Counted from the stretch's first letter, positions 25,403 through 34,281 are shown. The stretch: DNA of 64,000 nucleotides from Acidobacteriota bacterium (GCA_018268855.1 JAFDVR010000002.1:248001-312000); one strand, 5' to 3'. The notes: generated from the sequence alone by a model not told the origin. Translations and numbers: made by a program.

Positions 25403-26050
25403 CTAGATAATCCACAGACGGGGGTCGCTCACCGTAACGGCATGTACGCCGGAGGAGAGCAGACCCTCGATCTCTTTAACGCTGTCGATCAGTCCGCCGC
25501 CGATGACCGTCACCTGGGGAAACTCACTCAGCAAGCGCTTCACCACTTTAGGGGCGGCAATTGCCGGAAGCACTTCCACGGCATCGGGATGGAATTGATT
25601 CAAGGACTTACGGGCCGCATTCACCGCCGCCGAATCGATGGCGAAGGTGCGCTGCACGGTGAACAGGCCAAGCGTCTGCGCCGCTTTCAGCGTTTCAAAG
25701 CGCGTAGAGACGATGCCGCTCGCTCCATGAGCAGCCAGAAATTCCACCGCAAAACGGTCCCGCGCCAGGCCGTCCAAAAAATCCATATTTAGCAGGCACA
25801 TTTTGCCCTTTTCGCGCGCTTTGGCCAGCATGGTAGGTAGCGTGAGCGGATTGCCGGTAAGCAGATACAGCGCCCTGGGCGGGCTGGATAGCGCCGCATC
25901 GAAGGTGGCCGGGTCATTCACGGCGGCAATGATCGAGCAGTCGCGCAATCCTCCGGCAAGATCGCCTTCAGAGGCTGCGACTTCTTCCAGGTCCTCGGCT
26001 ACAAAATATCCCCGCCGCGGCTTGTCGTGTGTCTGTGTGTTAGTTGCCAT
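25403..26050 (-). CDS. GlpP-type glycerol-3-phosphate responsive antiterminator
   Basis: The 215-residue protein has the GlpP (PF04309) pattern: CSIIAAVNDPATFDAAL, ALYLLTGNPLTLP, CLLNMDFLDGLARDRFAVEF, GIVSTRFETLKAAQTLGLFT, VEVLPAIAAPKVV and VIGGGLIDSVKEIEGLLSSG. In B. subtilis GlpP binds glycerol-3-phosphate and mRNA leaders and prevents termination ahead of glp genes. Here it converges on the kinase operon, whose leader contains a strong terminator hairpin at 19314. The start has AGAGG upstream. A 7-bp hairpin (26085-26102) lies in its own upstream region. The effector may be a related sugar phosphate instead of glycerol-3-phosphate. Confidence 0.85.
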   Translation of the reverse strand: MATNTQTHDKPRRGYFVAEDLEEVAASEGDLAGGLRDCSIIAAVNDPATFDAALSSPPRALYLLTGNPLTLPTMLAKAREKGKMCLLNMDFLDGLARDRFAVEFLAAHGASGIVSTRFETLKAAQTLGLFTVQRTFAIDSAAVNAARKSLNQFHPDAVEVLPAIAAPKVVKRLLSEFPQVTVIGGGLIDSVKEIEGLLSSGVHAVTVSDPRLWII

Positions 26051-26248
26051 GGATGCACCTCTTCTTTGGCTGAAGGCGTAGGCCGCGTCTGATTAGACGC
26101 GCAGTTGAAGAATGCCGTATACAGCATTTGCCAACGCTGAAAGGCTCCGGGGGCTCTGCGGTATTCACTCACTATACCCGTGAAAGTCTGCCAGAATATA
26201 TCTAATTATGCGTAATAATTATTCATTCACTACGGAAATATTGGTGGT

Positions 26249-28144
26249 TCATTCCATTACGGCCAGCATTGGCAGATCGGAATTTGTATATGCCGATATC
26301 TTCATCGCAAACCACGAACCCTCCTCTTGCGGCGTTGTCTGCGGGGCAAATTTGCTGAATCCGAGGCGCGTGTACAGATCGCGCACAATGACGTTTTTTG
26401 GAGTGGGACGCACTTCACCGACGATGTGTGAGAGCCCGCGCGAGCGTGCTGCCTCGACCAGCCCCTGAAGGGCCGCTTCTTCCATGCGGCGGCCGAGTAC
26501 GCGGCAACTCATCAGCCAGGTGTCGATGCGGAGTGCGTCTTCTTCGGCATAGGCAATCACCAGTGCGATAGTTCCGTTGTCGCCAAAAGCGTCGGTGAGA
26601 GCGAACTGCAGCGTGACAGCGTTGGGGTCAGCCATAATGCCGCGCAATTCTTCGGCGGTGTAGCGGCGCGTGGTGAGGTTGAATTGGTTTGTCTTCCCGA
26701 TAAGCTGCGCGATGCGTGGGAGGTTGGCCTCATCGAACGGGCGGTAGCGCAGTTCCATCTTGAGCGAACGCAGGTAGCTGTCCAGATCGGTTGCGCTGGC
26801 GCGCATCTGTTCGCGGTCCGCATTAGCCTTGTACTGCGTGGCGCGCGCCAGATCTTCTGCGGTGAGGCCGAGGGACTCGAAGTAACCTCCGCGTGCGATG
26901 GTTGTTGCAAATCCCGCAGGGTCGTCGGGCAACTCCGGCACTGACACTTCGGGCAGTTCACGTCGCACGAGCGTGCGTTCGAAGGGATTGTCGTCCGCAA
27001 AGACGAGCGCCTCCACGCCGATGTTCAGCGTGCGCGCGATCTTGCGCAGGTTCGTTGCTTTATCGTTCCAGTTGATCTGCATGGCGGCAAAATGTTCAGG
27101 CCGCAACAGCATGGCTTTATGTTCCGCGATGGCGGCGAGTGCAAGGGTCTCAGTGTTCTTGGAGCAGATGGCGAGCAGCACACCGCGTTCGCGCAGGCGC
27201 AGGCAGTATTGCTGGAACTCCAGAAACGCCTCGCCGGCTGCGTGTCCCTGGCCAAGAGCGATGCCTTCGATGCCATCGTCGCCAATCACGCCGCCCCAGA
27301 GAGTGTTGTCGAGATCGAGCACGAGGCACTTCGCCGAACGGCCTGTGAGCGCAGCAAGCACCGGAGCAACGAGTTCGCCATACAGAGGAGCAGCGGCGGG
27401 ATGGACCTCCTGTTTGGCGCGAAACCACATCGCTGGATCGTGCCATGTGCGGAGACCGTCTTGTGCCGCTACATCGTCGATGGCAAGCAGGTGCACGCCG
27501 TCTTCTTTTGCCGAGACATGCAGATCATGATTCAGCGTTCTGACAATCTGGTGCGGCGAGCCATCGTGGTGGTGCTCATTCGATCCAAGCAGTGCAGGGA
27601 AGAGCGGAAGCACAGTCTGTTGCAGCACCGTGGCATGAAAGTGGTCCCGCGCCAACTTCCACGCATTGCGCATACGCTGAAGCGGATCGAAGCCTGACTG
27701 CGCGAGTTCCACTAAGTGGTGCGCGTCGAACGCGAAGAGAACCACCTGTGGCGCAAATGCGTACAGAGGTGAGTCAGGCAATGCAAGCTCCTGCATGTAC
27801 TGGCCGTATCCGCACTCATGTACGTGCAGCACGATGCCACGCCGCAACGCTGCCGCCCGAAGTGAAGCAACAAGATGGTGCGTAGTGGAAGAAGCAAGAA
27901 TTGCAAGACGAATTTCGGACAAATCGTGCGAAGCAGTTTGTGAGAGGACCTGCTGGATCGCGCGATCGAGCTTTGCCGCCGCGAGAAAATCCAACTGGAA
28001 TTGTGACAGTTTACGAAGCGCGCGCAGATCGTTGGAGCGCGCTGCTTCAGAGACCTGCTGCTTCCAATCCGGAGGCGCTGCGGGAAGCCAGCTTTGCAGC
28101 GAAGCTAGATCAGCCGGAATGGGAAGAGGAGCCACAGTCTTCAA
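26249..28144 (-). CDS. FkbH-like HAD-IIIC protein with C-terminal GNAT domain
   Basis: The 631-residue product has three parts. An N-terminal SGNH-hydrolase-like segment spans about residues 60-250. A HAD domain with the nucleophile motif LVLDLDNTLWGGVIGDDG (Asp277, Asp279) and ICSKNT follows. A C-terminal GNAT-like segment contains FGDNGTIALVIAY and LMSCRVLGRRMEEAAL. FkbH proteins load a glyceryl unit from 1,3-bisphosphoglycerate onto an acyl carrier protein in polyketide and lipid pathways. Its start overlaps the upstream VOC gene by 35 bases. A free ACP of the type found beside FkbH lies at 46102-46356, but not in the same operon. Confidence 0.88.
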   Translation of the reverse strand: MKTVAPLPIPADLASLQSWLPAAPPDWKQQVSEAARSNDLRALRKLSQFQLDFLAAAKLDRAIQQVLSQTASHDLSEIRLAILASSTTHHLVASLRAAALRRGIVLHVHECGYGQYMQELALPDSPLYAFAPQVVLFAFDAHHLVELAQSGFDPLQRMRNAWKLARDHFHATVLQQTVLPLFPALLGSNEHHHDGSPHQIVRTLNHDLHVSAKEDGVHLLAIDDVAAQDGLRTWHDPAMWFRAKQEVHPAAAPLYGELVAPVLAALTGRSAKCLVLDLDNTLWGGVIGDDGIEGIALGQGHAAGEAFLEFQQYCLRLRERGVLLAICSKNTETLALAAIAEHKAMLLRPEHFAAMQINWNDKATNLRKIARTLNIGVEALVFADDNPFERTLVRRELPEVSVPELPDDPAGFATTIARGGYFESLGLTAEDLARATQYKANADREQMRASATDLDSYLRSLKMELRYRPFDEANLPRIAQLIGKTNQFNLTTRRYTAEELRGIMADPNAVTLQFALTDAFGDNGTIALVIAYAEEDALRIDTWLMSCRVLGRRMEEAALQGLVEAARSRGLSHIVGEVRPTPKNVIVRDLYTRLGFSKFAPQTTPQEEGSWFAMKISAYTNSDLPMLAVME

Positions 28145-28577
28145 AGAGGTGCCGATGCCCGGGGGCTTCGATCAATTCGATGATAAAGCGTAAGGGAGAG
28201 AAGAAGAACTGGATGGGCTTTCCTCCATACGCCACTGCAGGCTGCGCTTTGCCGGCGGGGAAGCATCCCTGTTCGCGCAGCGCTTCGGCTGCGGCTGCAA
28301 GATCATGTGTGAGGTACGCCACATGGTTCAGTACATTCTTGCCCTGCGAAAGCGCGCGCGAGACGGGGCTCTTCTCCCCGAGTGAAGTGATTAATTCAAA
28401 ACGAGGTGACACGCCTCCGCTGCCAAACTGCACGGAGACACCGATCTGCGGATCATCAAAGATCTCACTCCACTGCACGATGCCGAGCGTTGCGGAGAGA
28501 TGTTCGCGCGCCGCGGCCAGGTCGGCAACAACGAGTCCGAGATGATCGAAGGTAAGCGTGGATTCGTTGTCGCGCAT
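28110..28577 (-). CDS. VOC-family protein (methylmalonyl-CoA epimerase/glyoxalase-like)
   Basis: The 155-residue product has paired beta-alpha-beta-beta-beta modules typical of the vicinal oxygen chelate fold: FDHLGLVVADLAAAREHLS in the first half and LNHVAYLTHDLAAAAEALRE in the second. Metal-ligand-type His residues and a late Glu (IIELIEAP) are present. ATG 28577 is used because the frame upstream runs into the tRNA gene. The tRNA 3' end is only 11 bases upstream and FkbH overlaps downstream, so the three genes are probably cotranscribed. It may isomerise or modify a substrate for the FkbH protein. Confidence 0.82.
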   Translation of the reverse strand: MRDNESTLTFDHLGLVVADLAAAREHLSATLGIVQWSEIFDDPQIGVSVQFGSGGVSPRFELITSLGEKSPVSRALSQGKNVLNHVAYLTHDLAAAAEALREQGCFPAGKAQPAVAYGGKPIQFFFSPLRFIIELIEAPGHRHLFEDCGSSSHSG

Positions 28578-28588
28578 GAGCAAGATGA

Positions 28589-28664
28589 TGGTGGGCCCAC
28601 CAGGATTTGAACCTGGAACCAAAGGATTATGAGTCCTCTGCTCTAACCGTTGAGCTATAGGCCC
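28589..28664 (-). tRNA. tRNA with CAU anticodon, probably tRNA-Ile2
   Basis: The minus strand folds into a complete cloverleaf. The acceptor stem GGGCCTA pairs with TGGGCCC, the D arm carries AGCTCAACGGTTAGAGC, the anticodon loop is CTCATAA, and the T arm contains GGTTCAAATCC. The 3' CCA is encoded. The GACTCATAATC anticodon region and general sequence resemble E. coli ileX (lysidine-modified CAU reading AUA) rather than elongator or initiator Met. Isotype is inferred; the CAU anticodon is read directly. Confidence 0.9.
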
Positions 28665-28769
28665 GCGATGAAAAGCTAGTCCTCTCAGTCTCGCATACCG
28701 CGTTTATCTGCTTCAAACGCCGCATTCCGGTAGCATGGATGCCTCAACCTTTTTAGAGCAGGAGACGTG

Positions 28770-30176
28770 ATGGAGACGACCGCGACGCGGAGAGAGTTTT
28801 TGCAGGGCGCAGTGGGCGCGGGTGTGGCGGCCAAGATGGGAGCGGCGCAAACGGCTGCGGGACCGCGGAAGGTCAACATCGTCTACATCCATTCGCATGA
28901 TTCCGGCCGCTATCTGAAACCCTATGGATATGACGTGCCTACGCCAAACCTGCAGCGGCTTGCGTCGCAAGGCGTGCTGTTCCGCCAGACATATACAGCG
29001 GCGCCTACGTGTTCGCCGAGCCGCGCTGCGTTGTTGACAGGGCAGTGTCCGCACCGAGCGGGCATGCTTGGGTTGGCGCATCGCGGATGGTCGCTGAACG
29101 ATTACAAGCAGCACATCATTCATCCGCTGCACGATGCGGGATACACGACCGTTCTTGCCGGTTTACAGCATGTGGCGAAAGATCCCGCCGTGATTGGCTA
29201 CGATGTGATGATCCCGCACAAGAGCGACAATGCCAAAAATGTAGCCCCGGGCGCGGCGGAGTTTCTACTGTCGAAGCCGAAAGAGCCGTTCTTTTTGGAT
29301 GCGGGTTTCTTTGAGACACACCGCGTGTATCCCAAGCCGACGGCGGAGGACAATCCTAACTATATTCAGCCGCCTTCTGCTGTGCCGGATACACCGTCAT
29401 CGCGTCGCGACATGGCCGGTTTCCATGCCAGCGCGCGGCACTTTGATGAAGGCCTGGGCATGATACTCGACGCGTTGGAAAAGGCCGGATTGGCGGACAA
29501 CACCCTGGTGCTGAGCACGACTGACCATGGCATTGCGTTTCCGGGGATGAAGTGCAACCTGACGGATGATGGCATGGGCATTTCGATGATCATGCGCGGG
29601 CCGCGCGACTGTAAGCCTGGTTCGGCCTGCGACGCGATGATCTCGAACATCGACGTGTTTCCGACGATCTGCGAGTACGTCGGTATTGCGAAGCCTGCGT
29701 GGCTGGAAGGCAAATCGTTTTTGCCGGTTCTGCGCGGCGTGGCACCTGAGGTTAATCAGGAAGTCTTCTCTGAGGTGACGTATCACGCTGCATATGAGCC
29801 GAAGCGCTGTATCCGCACGCAGCGGTGGAAGTACATTGCGCGTTTCGATCACCGCAAGTATCCGGTGCTATCGAACTGTGACGACAGCCCAAGCAAGAAT
29901 GTATGGCTGGCGGCAGGATGGCAGAAGAATCCAATGGTGCGCGAGGAGCAGTTGTACGACCTGGTCTTCGATCCGCACGAGCGCAATAATCTAATCGGCG
30001 ATCCGCTGTATGCGGAGACGCACAAGGACCTGCATACGCGTCTGTGGGCGTGGATGAAGCGCACGGACGATCCTATTTTGAAGGGACCCGTGCCGCTCGC
30101 TCCCGGAGGAGTGACGAACGATGTGGACGATATTTCTCCGAAGAGCCTAAACCGCCACACTGCACCGATTAAATAG
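28770..30176 (+). CDS. Tat-exported type I sulfatase (second)
   Basis: The 468-residue enzyme has a twin-arginine-type N-terminus (TRREFLQGAVGAGVA). The formylglycine motif is TCSPSRAALLTGQCPHRAG (Cys81), with VYIHSHDSGRYLKPYG as first metal-site strand and STTDHGIAFPGMKCN as the late Asp-His metal ligands. ATG 28770 is set by AGGAG five bases upstream; a GTG at 28767 is also in frame. It resembles the sulfatase at 6929 only in the motifs, so the two probably act on different sulfate esters. No formylglycine-generating enzyme gene is in the window. Confidence 0.88.
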   Translation: METTATRREFLQGAVGAGVAAKMGAAQTAAGPRKVNIVYIHSHDSGRYLKPYGYDVPTPNLQRLASQGVLFRQTYTAAPTCSPSRAALLTGQCPHRAGMLGLAHRGWSLNDYKQHIIHPLHDAGYTTVLAGLQHVAKDPAVIGYDVMIPHKSDNAKNVAPGAAEFLLSKPKEPFFLDAGFFETHRVYPKPTAEDNPNYIQPPSAVPDTPSSRRDMAGFHASARHFDEGLGMILDALEKAGLADNTLVLSTTDHGIAFPGMKCNLTDDGMGISMIMRGPRDCKPGSACDAMISNIDVFPTICEYVGIAKPAWLEGKSFLPVLRGVAPEVNQEVFSEVTYHAAYEPKRCIRTQRWKYIARFDHRKYPVLSNCDDSPSKNVWLAAGWQKNPMVREEQLYDLVFDPHERNNLIGDPLYAETHKDLHTRLWAWMKRTDDPILKGPVPLAPGGVTNDVDDISPKSLNRHTAPIK

Positions 30177-30186
30177 AACCTCGACG

Positions 30187-30681
30187 CTACTTGTATTCAA
30201 AGATGTGCGGCGTGGGGTAGGTAAGTGTCCCATCCTTGCGCTCGTACCAAATGAAGATGCGCTTGCTGCCGTTCACGGTTACGGCAACAATAACGCCTGT
30301 TCCGAATGGGCCACTGCCGTCCACGATGGACTTATCGACGTGGTGCGACTTGATGACCTCACCTGCAGGGGAGTACGTTGTCCAATCTTCAGTGAAGCGT
30401 TGCAGCGGATAATTGCTGTATTTATAGGGGTGTTGCTGCCAGTCCTGATCGTTTACATAAATGCCGTATGCGGTGGTGAAATCCTTCTTCTCCACTGCGG
30501 TGAGGAATTTATCGATCTTATGTTCCGCGCCTAGGTTGGAAAAGAACCATCCATGTCCTGTGATGATGCCAGCCAATGCAATCACTGCAATCAGCAACAG
30601 CGTGACTCCGGTGCCGATCAGCAGATTGCGTTTTAGGTTTTCGCGGCGTGCATTGTAGGCAGGTGCATCCATCAGGCTCAT
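30187..30681 (-). CDS. Single-pass membrane protein of unknown function
   Basis: The 164-residue protein has a basic N-terminus (YNARRENLKRNLL), one membrane helix (about 20-43, IGTGVTLLLIAVIALAGII) and a periplasmic domain of about 115 residues. That domain begins HKIDKFLTAVEKKDFTTAYG and ends RIFIWYERKDGTLTYPTPHIF. The 'growing helix then five-stranded' look suggests a cystatin/NTF2-like fold such as the DUF4864/Coa1-like group. This is a guess from pattern, and no catalytic motif is seen. It converges on the sulfatase gene with 10 bases between. Confidence 0.6.
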   Translation of the reverse strand: MSLMDAPAYNARRENLKRNLLIGTGVTLLLIAVIALAGIITGHGWFFSNLGAEHKIDKFLTAVEKKDFTTAYGIYVNDQDWQQHPYKYSNYPLQRFTEDWTTYSPAGEVIKSHHVDKSIVDGSGPFGTGVIVAVTVNGSKRIFIWYERKDGTLTYPTPHIFEYK

Positions 30682-30729
30682 GATCGTTCTTCTTTCGTGC
30701 GAAACTGTGTCACTGATTTTAGACGCGAG

Positions 30730-31173
30730 CTAGGCAAACGCGTTGCGAATGAGCTCGATTCCTTCGGGCAAACTATCGAGATAAACGGAGATGACATCGA
30801 AACGTGTGCAGATGGTATCGGCTGCGGGTACACCGCCCGGACGCATAGGAAGTTGGCGCAGATAAGCTGCCGCCACTCGTTTGAGCATCTTTTCCTTCTG
30901 CTCGTCCACGGCAGATTCCGCGCCCACAAGCCCGCGTGCGGTGCGCGTTTTTACTTCCACAAAGCACAGCGTATTGCCTTCCCATGCGATCAGGTCGATT
31001 TCGCCGCGGAGCCTAGAGGTACGCCACTGCCGCGCAACCACAGTGAAGCCCAGCTCGCGCAGATAGAAATACGCAAGTAATTCACCTTGATCTCCTGATT
31101 TTGCGGATGCGGGACCAAGGTATTGAGTTTTCATAGCGATGGCTTCAACAAATCGAAGCACCGGATTGCGCAT
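30730..31173 (-). CDS. YraN/UPF0102 endonuclease-like protein
   Basis: The 147-residue product has the UPF0102 core of the restriction-endonuclease fold: GDQGELLAYFYLRELGFTVV, RQWRTSRLRGEIDLIAWEG and LCFVEVKTRT. The acidic residues and the EVK motif look complete for metal binding. The start at 31173 is chosen because the N-terminal helix (RFVEAIAMKTQYL) appears in acidobacterial relatives as I recall them; ATG 31134 is the short alternative. A longer frame back to 31287 would run over the divergent patatin gene. Its role is unknown; a link to DNA processing is inferred from fold only. Confidence 0.85.
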   Translation of the reverse strand: MRNPVLRFVEAIAMKTQYLGPASAKSGDQGELLAYFYLRELGFTVVARQWRTSRLRGEIDLIAWEGNTLCFVEVKTRTARGLVGAESAVDEQKEKMLKRVAAAYLRQLPMRPGGVPAADTICTRFDVISVYLDSLPEGIELIRNAFA

Positions 31174-31228
31174 GGAAGAAAGCATCGCTGTCAGTATGCG
31201 CCAAATCCGTGGCCGAATGCATCCTAAG

Positions 31229-33472
31229 ATGCAGTTAAGTATGTCGCTAAACAGAGTCAGCATCGCAACCATCTTGATGTGTGCCATCGCATTACCGATG
31301 GCGAGTCAGCAGCAGGACCTGCCGACGAACGGTTCGCCATCCTCAGAGATGCCTACCAGGTCAGCCCCACCTCGTGTTGCTTTGGTGCTGGGCGGCGGAG
31401 GCGCGCTGGGCCTTACAGAACTCGGTGTGCTGCGCTGGCTGGAAGAGAACCATATTCCGATTGACGTAATCGGTGGCACCAGCATGGGATGCATGTTGAG
31501 TGCGTTCTATGCCACAGGGCATTCCCCGGACGAGATCGATAAGCTGACAAGCGATGTCGTCCTCAACCGGGTGTTTCGCATCTCTACGGACTATCGTCAA
31601 CTTAACTTCCGGCGCCGTGAAGATGAACGCCGCATTCCAGGATCGATTGATGTTGGACTGAAGCATGGCATCTCTCTGCGCCCTGGAGTGCTTACAGACA
31701 CGGCGTTGAACGGATTTTTAAATGAGACATTCTTGCGTTATGGGGGCGATCGAAATTTTAACTCGTTACCTATTCCTCTCCGTTGTGTAGCCACGGATAT
31801 AGGCAAAGGGGAGTTGCATATCTTCCGTAAGGGTTCGATTGCGGATGCCGTGCGCGCATCCATTTCGCTGCCGGCAGTCTTTCCTCCCTTTGTGAAGGAC
31901 GACCATGTTTACGTGGATGGTGCGATCCTCGAGAACCTTCCAACAGAGACGGTTATCAGTGAATTTCATCCGCAGGCGATTATTGCTGTCTCGATTCCGC
32001 TCGGCAGAGAGAGCAAAGCAGAACAGGCGTCCATCTTTGGCGTGTTGACGCGCAGCTTCAGCGTGGCTTCATGGGCAAATGAGCAGCGATCCCGCAAACT
32101 GGCAGATGTTGTCATTGAGCCGGATGTGAATGGACTGACGACAGGAGACTATACCAAGGCCCTTGAGTTAGGTAAGCATGGTTATGAAGCAGCGGAGAAA
32201 AAGCGCGCCGAGTTGTTGCGTTATCGCGTTTCCGACGCGGAGTGGGAGCAATACCTGTCCCGCCGCAGATCGTTGCTTCCACCCGAACCGGGAACCATTC
32301 GTCATGTTGCAGTTACAGGACCTACCCCGGCTCTGCAACGCGCCATTCAAAAAGAAGCGGAGCTTATGCAAGGCCAGCCGCTTACTGCACAAGTTATTAA
32401 TAAAGAACTGGAGCAGATTCGTAGTGATGGCAGGTTTGTCGCTGGCTATTCCGTCGGGGATCCGGCTGCGGCAGGTGGCGCGAGTGTCAAGATAGACGTT
32501 CAGGACAAGGTGACCGGACCACCGTTTCTGCAGTTGGGTGTAAATATTCTTGCGCAGACTGGGCAAGGTGCGCGCGCAACGCTCGATGGAAACTTTCTTT
32601 ATCAGGATCTCGGCGGATATGGATCGGAGTTTCGTGTGCGGTTCTCCGCCGGTTTTACCAATGGCGCAGACGTTGAATATTTTCGCAAACTCTCTTCGCG
32701 TGGATACTTCATCGCGCCACGCATCGAATTTCAGCGTATGCCGGTGTACATCTATGACGGTACGCAATCGCGTGTGGCGGAACGGTTGCACCAGAAGGTT
32801 GGCGGAGCTATCGATTTTGGCCAGACCCGCGGCGAAAGCCGCGAAATACGTGTGGGCTGGAGTGAGTTTCAGCATCGCTGGATTACCACCACAGGAACAG
32901 ATGGCAGCCCAGACTTGTCTGGCTCTGCACAGCTTGTGCGCGGTCTTTATCGTGTAGACATGCAGGACCGCGCGCTGATTCCGCAACATGGCTTTGGTGC
33001 AGAGGTGAACGCAGGCTATCTCTACAATGCCGTCCACAGTGAGAACGCGCCACGCATTACAGCAAAAATGAGCTACGTCTTTCCGTGGGGTGGCAATGTT
33101 TTTATGCTGGCCGGCGAAGGCGGAACCATGTTCAACCGTCGGATAGCCGATCCATTTTTATTTGAACTTGGCGGGCCACTGCGCCTGTCTGCTTCACTTA
33201 TCGGCGAATATCGTGGTACGGATTACTGGGTAGCGCGACCCATGTATATGCGCCGCGTGTTCCATCTTCCGCAGCCGCTTGGTCAGTCTATCTACGCGAT
33301 GGCCACGTACAACATTGGAGAAATGCACTCGCCTATGGGGAATTCGGTACGTCGTCAGGATGTCTTCTTCGGAATACTGGCGGAGACTCCCCTCGGTGTC
33401 GTGAGCTTTGGTCCTGCGATCGGAAGTGACGATCACCGCAAGCTGGTCTTTACGCTGGGTCGATTCTTCTAG
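31229..33472 (+). CDS. Patatin-like phospholipase fused to POTRA and outer-membrane barrel (type Vd autotransporter layout)
   Basis: The product of about 747 residues begins with a signal peptide (LNRVSIATILMCAIALPMAS). The patatin domain has the oxyanion motif GGGGALG (55-61), the nucleophile Ser85 in GGTSMG and the dyad Asp230 in VYVDGAILEN. A POTRA-like segment (VTGPTPALQRAIQKEAEL) and a C-terminal Omp85-type barrel follow, ending VFTLGRFF with an aromatic residue. This order matches PlpD of Pseudomonas aeruginosa, so the lipase domain is probably displayed outside the cell. The exact start is uncertain between ATG 31217, 31229 and 31241; none has a strong ribosome binding site. Confidence 0.87.
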   Translation: MQLSMSLNRVSIATILMCAIALPMASQQQDLPTNGSPSSEMPTRSAPPRVALVLGGGGALGLTELGVLRWLEENHIPIDVIGGTSMGCMLSAFYATGHSPDEIDKLTSDVVLNRVFRISTDYRQLNFRRREDERRIPGSIDVGLKHGISLRPGVLTDTALNGFLNETFLRYGGDRNFNSLPIPLRCVATDIGKGELHIFRKGSIADAVRASISLPAVFPPFVKDDHVYVDGAILENLPTETVISEFHPQAIIAVSIPLGRESKAEQASIFGVLTRSFSVASWANEQRSRKLADVVIEPDVNGLTTGDYTKALELGKHGYEAAEKKRAELLRYRVSDAEWEQYLSRRRSLLPPEPGTIRHVAVTGPTPALQRAIQKEAELMQGQPLTAQVINKELEQIRSDGRFVAGYSVGDPAAAGGASVKIDVQDKVTGPPFLQLGVNILAQTGQGARATLDGNFLYQDLGGYGSEFRVRFSAGFTNGADVEYFRKLSSRGYFIAPRIEFQRMPVYIYDGTQSRVAERLHQKVGGAIDFGQTRGESREIRVGWSEFQHRWITTTGTDGSPDLSGSAQLVRGLYRVDMQDRALIPQHGFGAEVNAGYLYNAVHSENAPRITAKMSYVFPWGGNVFMLAGEGGTMFNRRIADPFLFELGGPLRLSASLIGEYRGTDYWVARPMYMRRVFHLPQPLGQSIYAMATYNIGEMHSPMGNSVRRQDVFFGILAETPLGVVSFGPAIGSDDHRKLVFTLGRFF

Positions 33473-34233
33473 CGTCCATCGCGCAGTCGTGCAGCCAGCC
33501 GCTCCGGCAACTCTGCCATTAAGATGCGGCCCTGCGCACGTGCAAGATCGTAGGGAATGCGGTGATAGATAACCGTATTTGCTTCGCTGTCGAGCACGGC
33601 GTAGGCGGCGCGCCAATCGCCATCGCGCGGCTGGCCGACAGAGCCGGGGTTCAGTAGGTAGCGGGTGTTTTCGGCGAGATCGAGTGTCCACTGTTCCGCG
33701 TCGGCAGAAGTCGCATAGCGTGGGCGGAACTCTGTCCACGCACCATTCTTCCATGCGAAGCCACATTGGATATGTGTGTGCCCGAAGAACGTCATCTGCT
33801 GCTCCATTTGCTGCAGCGGTGCCCACGCATCGCGCATATTCACAATGTATGTGTCCTCATGAAGCGGAGAACCATGCACAATGACGGATGAAAACGGCTC
33901 AATCACGACAGGGCCCTGTGGCAAGTGTCGTAACCATGCGCGGTTTTCTTCGGTGAGCGATTGATTGGTCCACTGCGCAGCCTGGCGAGCGATGGGATTA
34001 AAACCAAGGCCAGATTCATTACCGCAACAAACCTTGTCATGATTGCCGCGTACATGCGCCGTGGCGCGCTCGCGGATAATGCTGGTCACCTCATTGGGGC
34101 TACCACCGTATCCCACTACGTCGCCAAGGTTCCATACGGCATCGTATCTTCCTTCATCAACACGCGCGGAGGCCAGCACAGCTTCCAGCGCTTCAAGATT
34201 ACCGTGAATGTCGGAAAGGATCAGAGAACGCAT
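33469..34233 (-). CDS. Metallophosphoesterase (YfcE/calcineurin-like)
   Basis: The 254-residue protein has the two-metal phosphoesterase motifs in order: ILSDIHGNLEAL, WNLGDVVGYGGSP, VRGNHDK, VIVHGSPLHED and FFGHTHIQCGF, with a late LNPGSVGQPRDGD segment. These fit the YfcE/MJ0936 group of phosphodiesterases or diadenosine tetraphosphatase-like enzymes. The stop codons of this gene and the patatin gene share a CTAG at 33469-33472. The substrate is unknown. Confidence 0.88.
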   Translation of the reverse strand: MRSLILSDIHGNLEALEAVLASARVDEGRYDAVWNLGDVVGYGGSPNEVTSIIRERATAHVRGNHDKVCCGNESGLGFNPIARQAAQWTNQSLTEENRAWLRHLPQGPVVIEPFSSVIVHGSPLHEDTYIVNMRDAWAPLQQMEQQMTFFGHTHIQCGFAWKNGAWTEFRPRYATSADAEQWTLDLAENTRYLLNPGSVGQPRDGDWRAAYAVLDSEANTVIYHRIPYDLARAQGRILMAELPERLAARLRDGR

Positions 34234-34281
34234 GCGAAGAAATGGCCCATCTCCATGCTAATGGGAATGCGGCGAAATCGC

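Noticed and set aside
28578..28622. N-terminal extension of the VOC protein (MVPGSNPGGPTI...)
   Set aside because: These codons are the 3' half of the tRNA gene read as protein; the VOC start was moved to ATG 28577.
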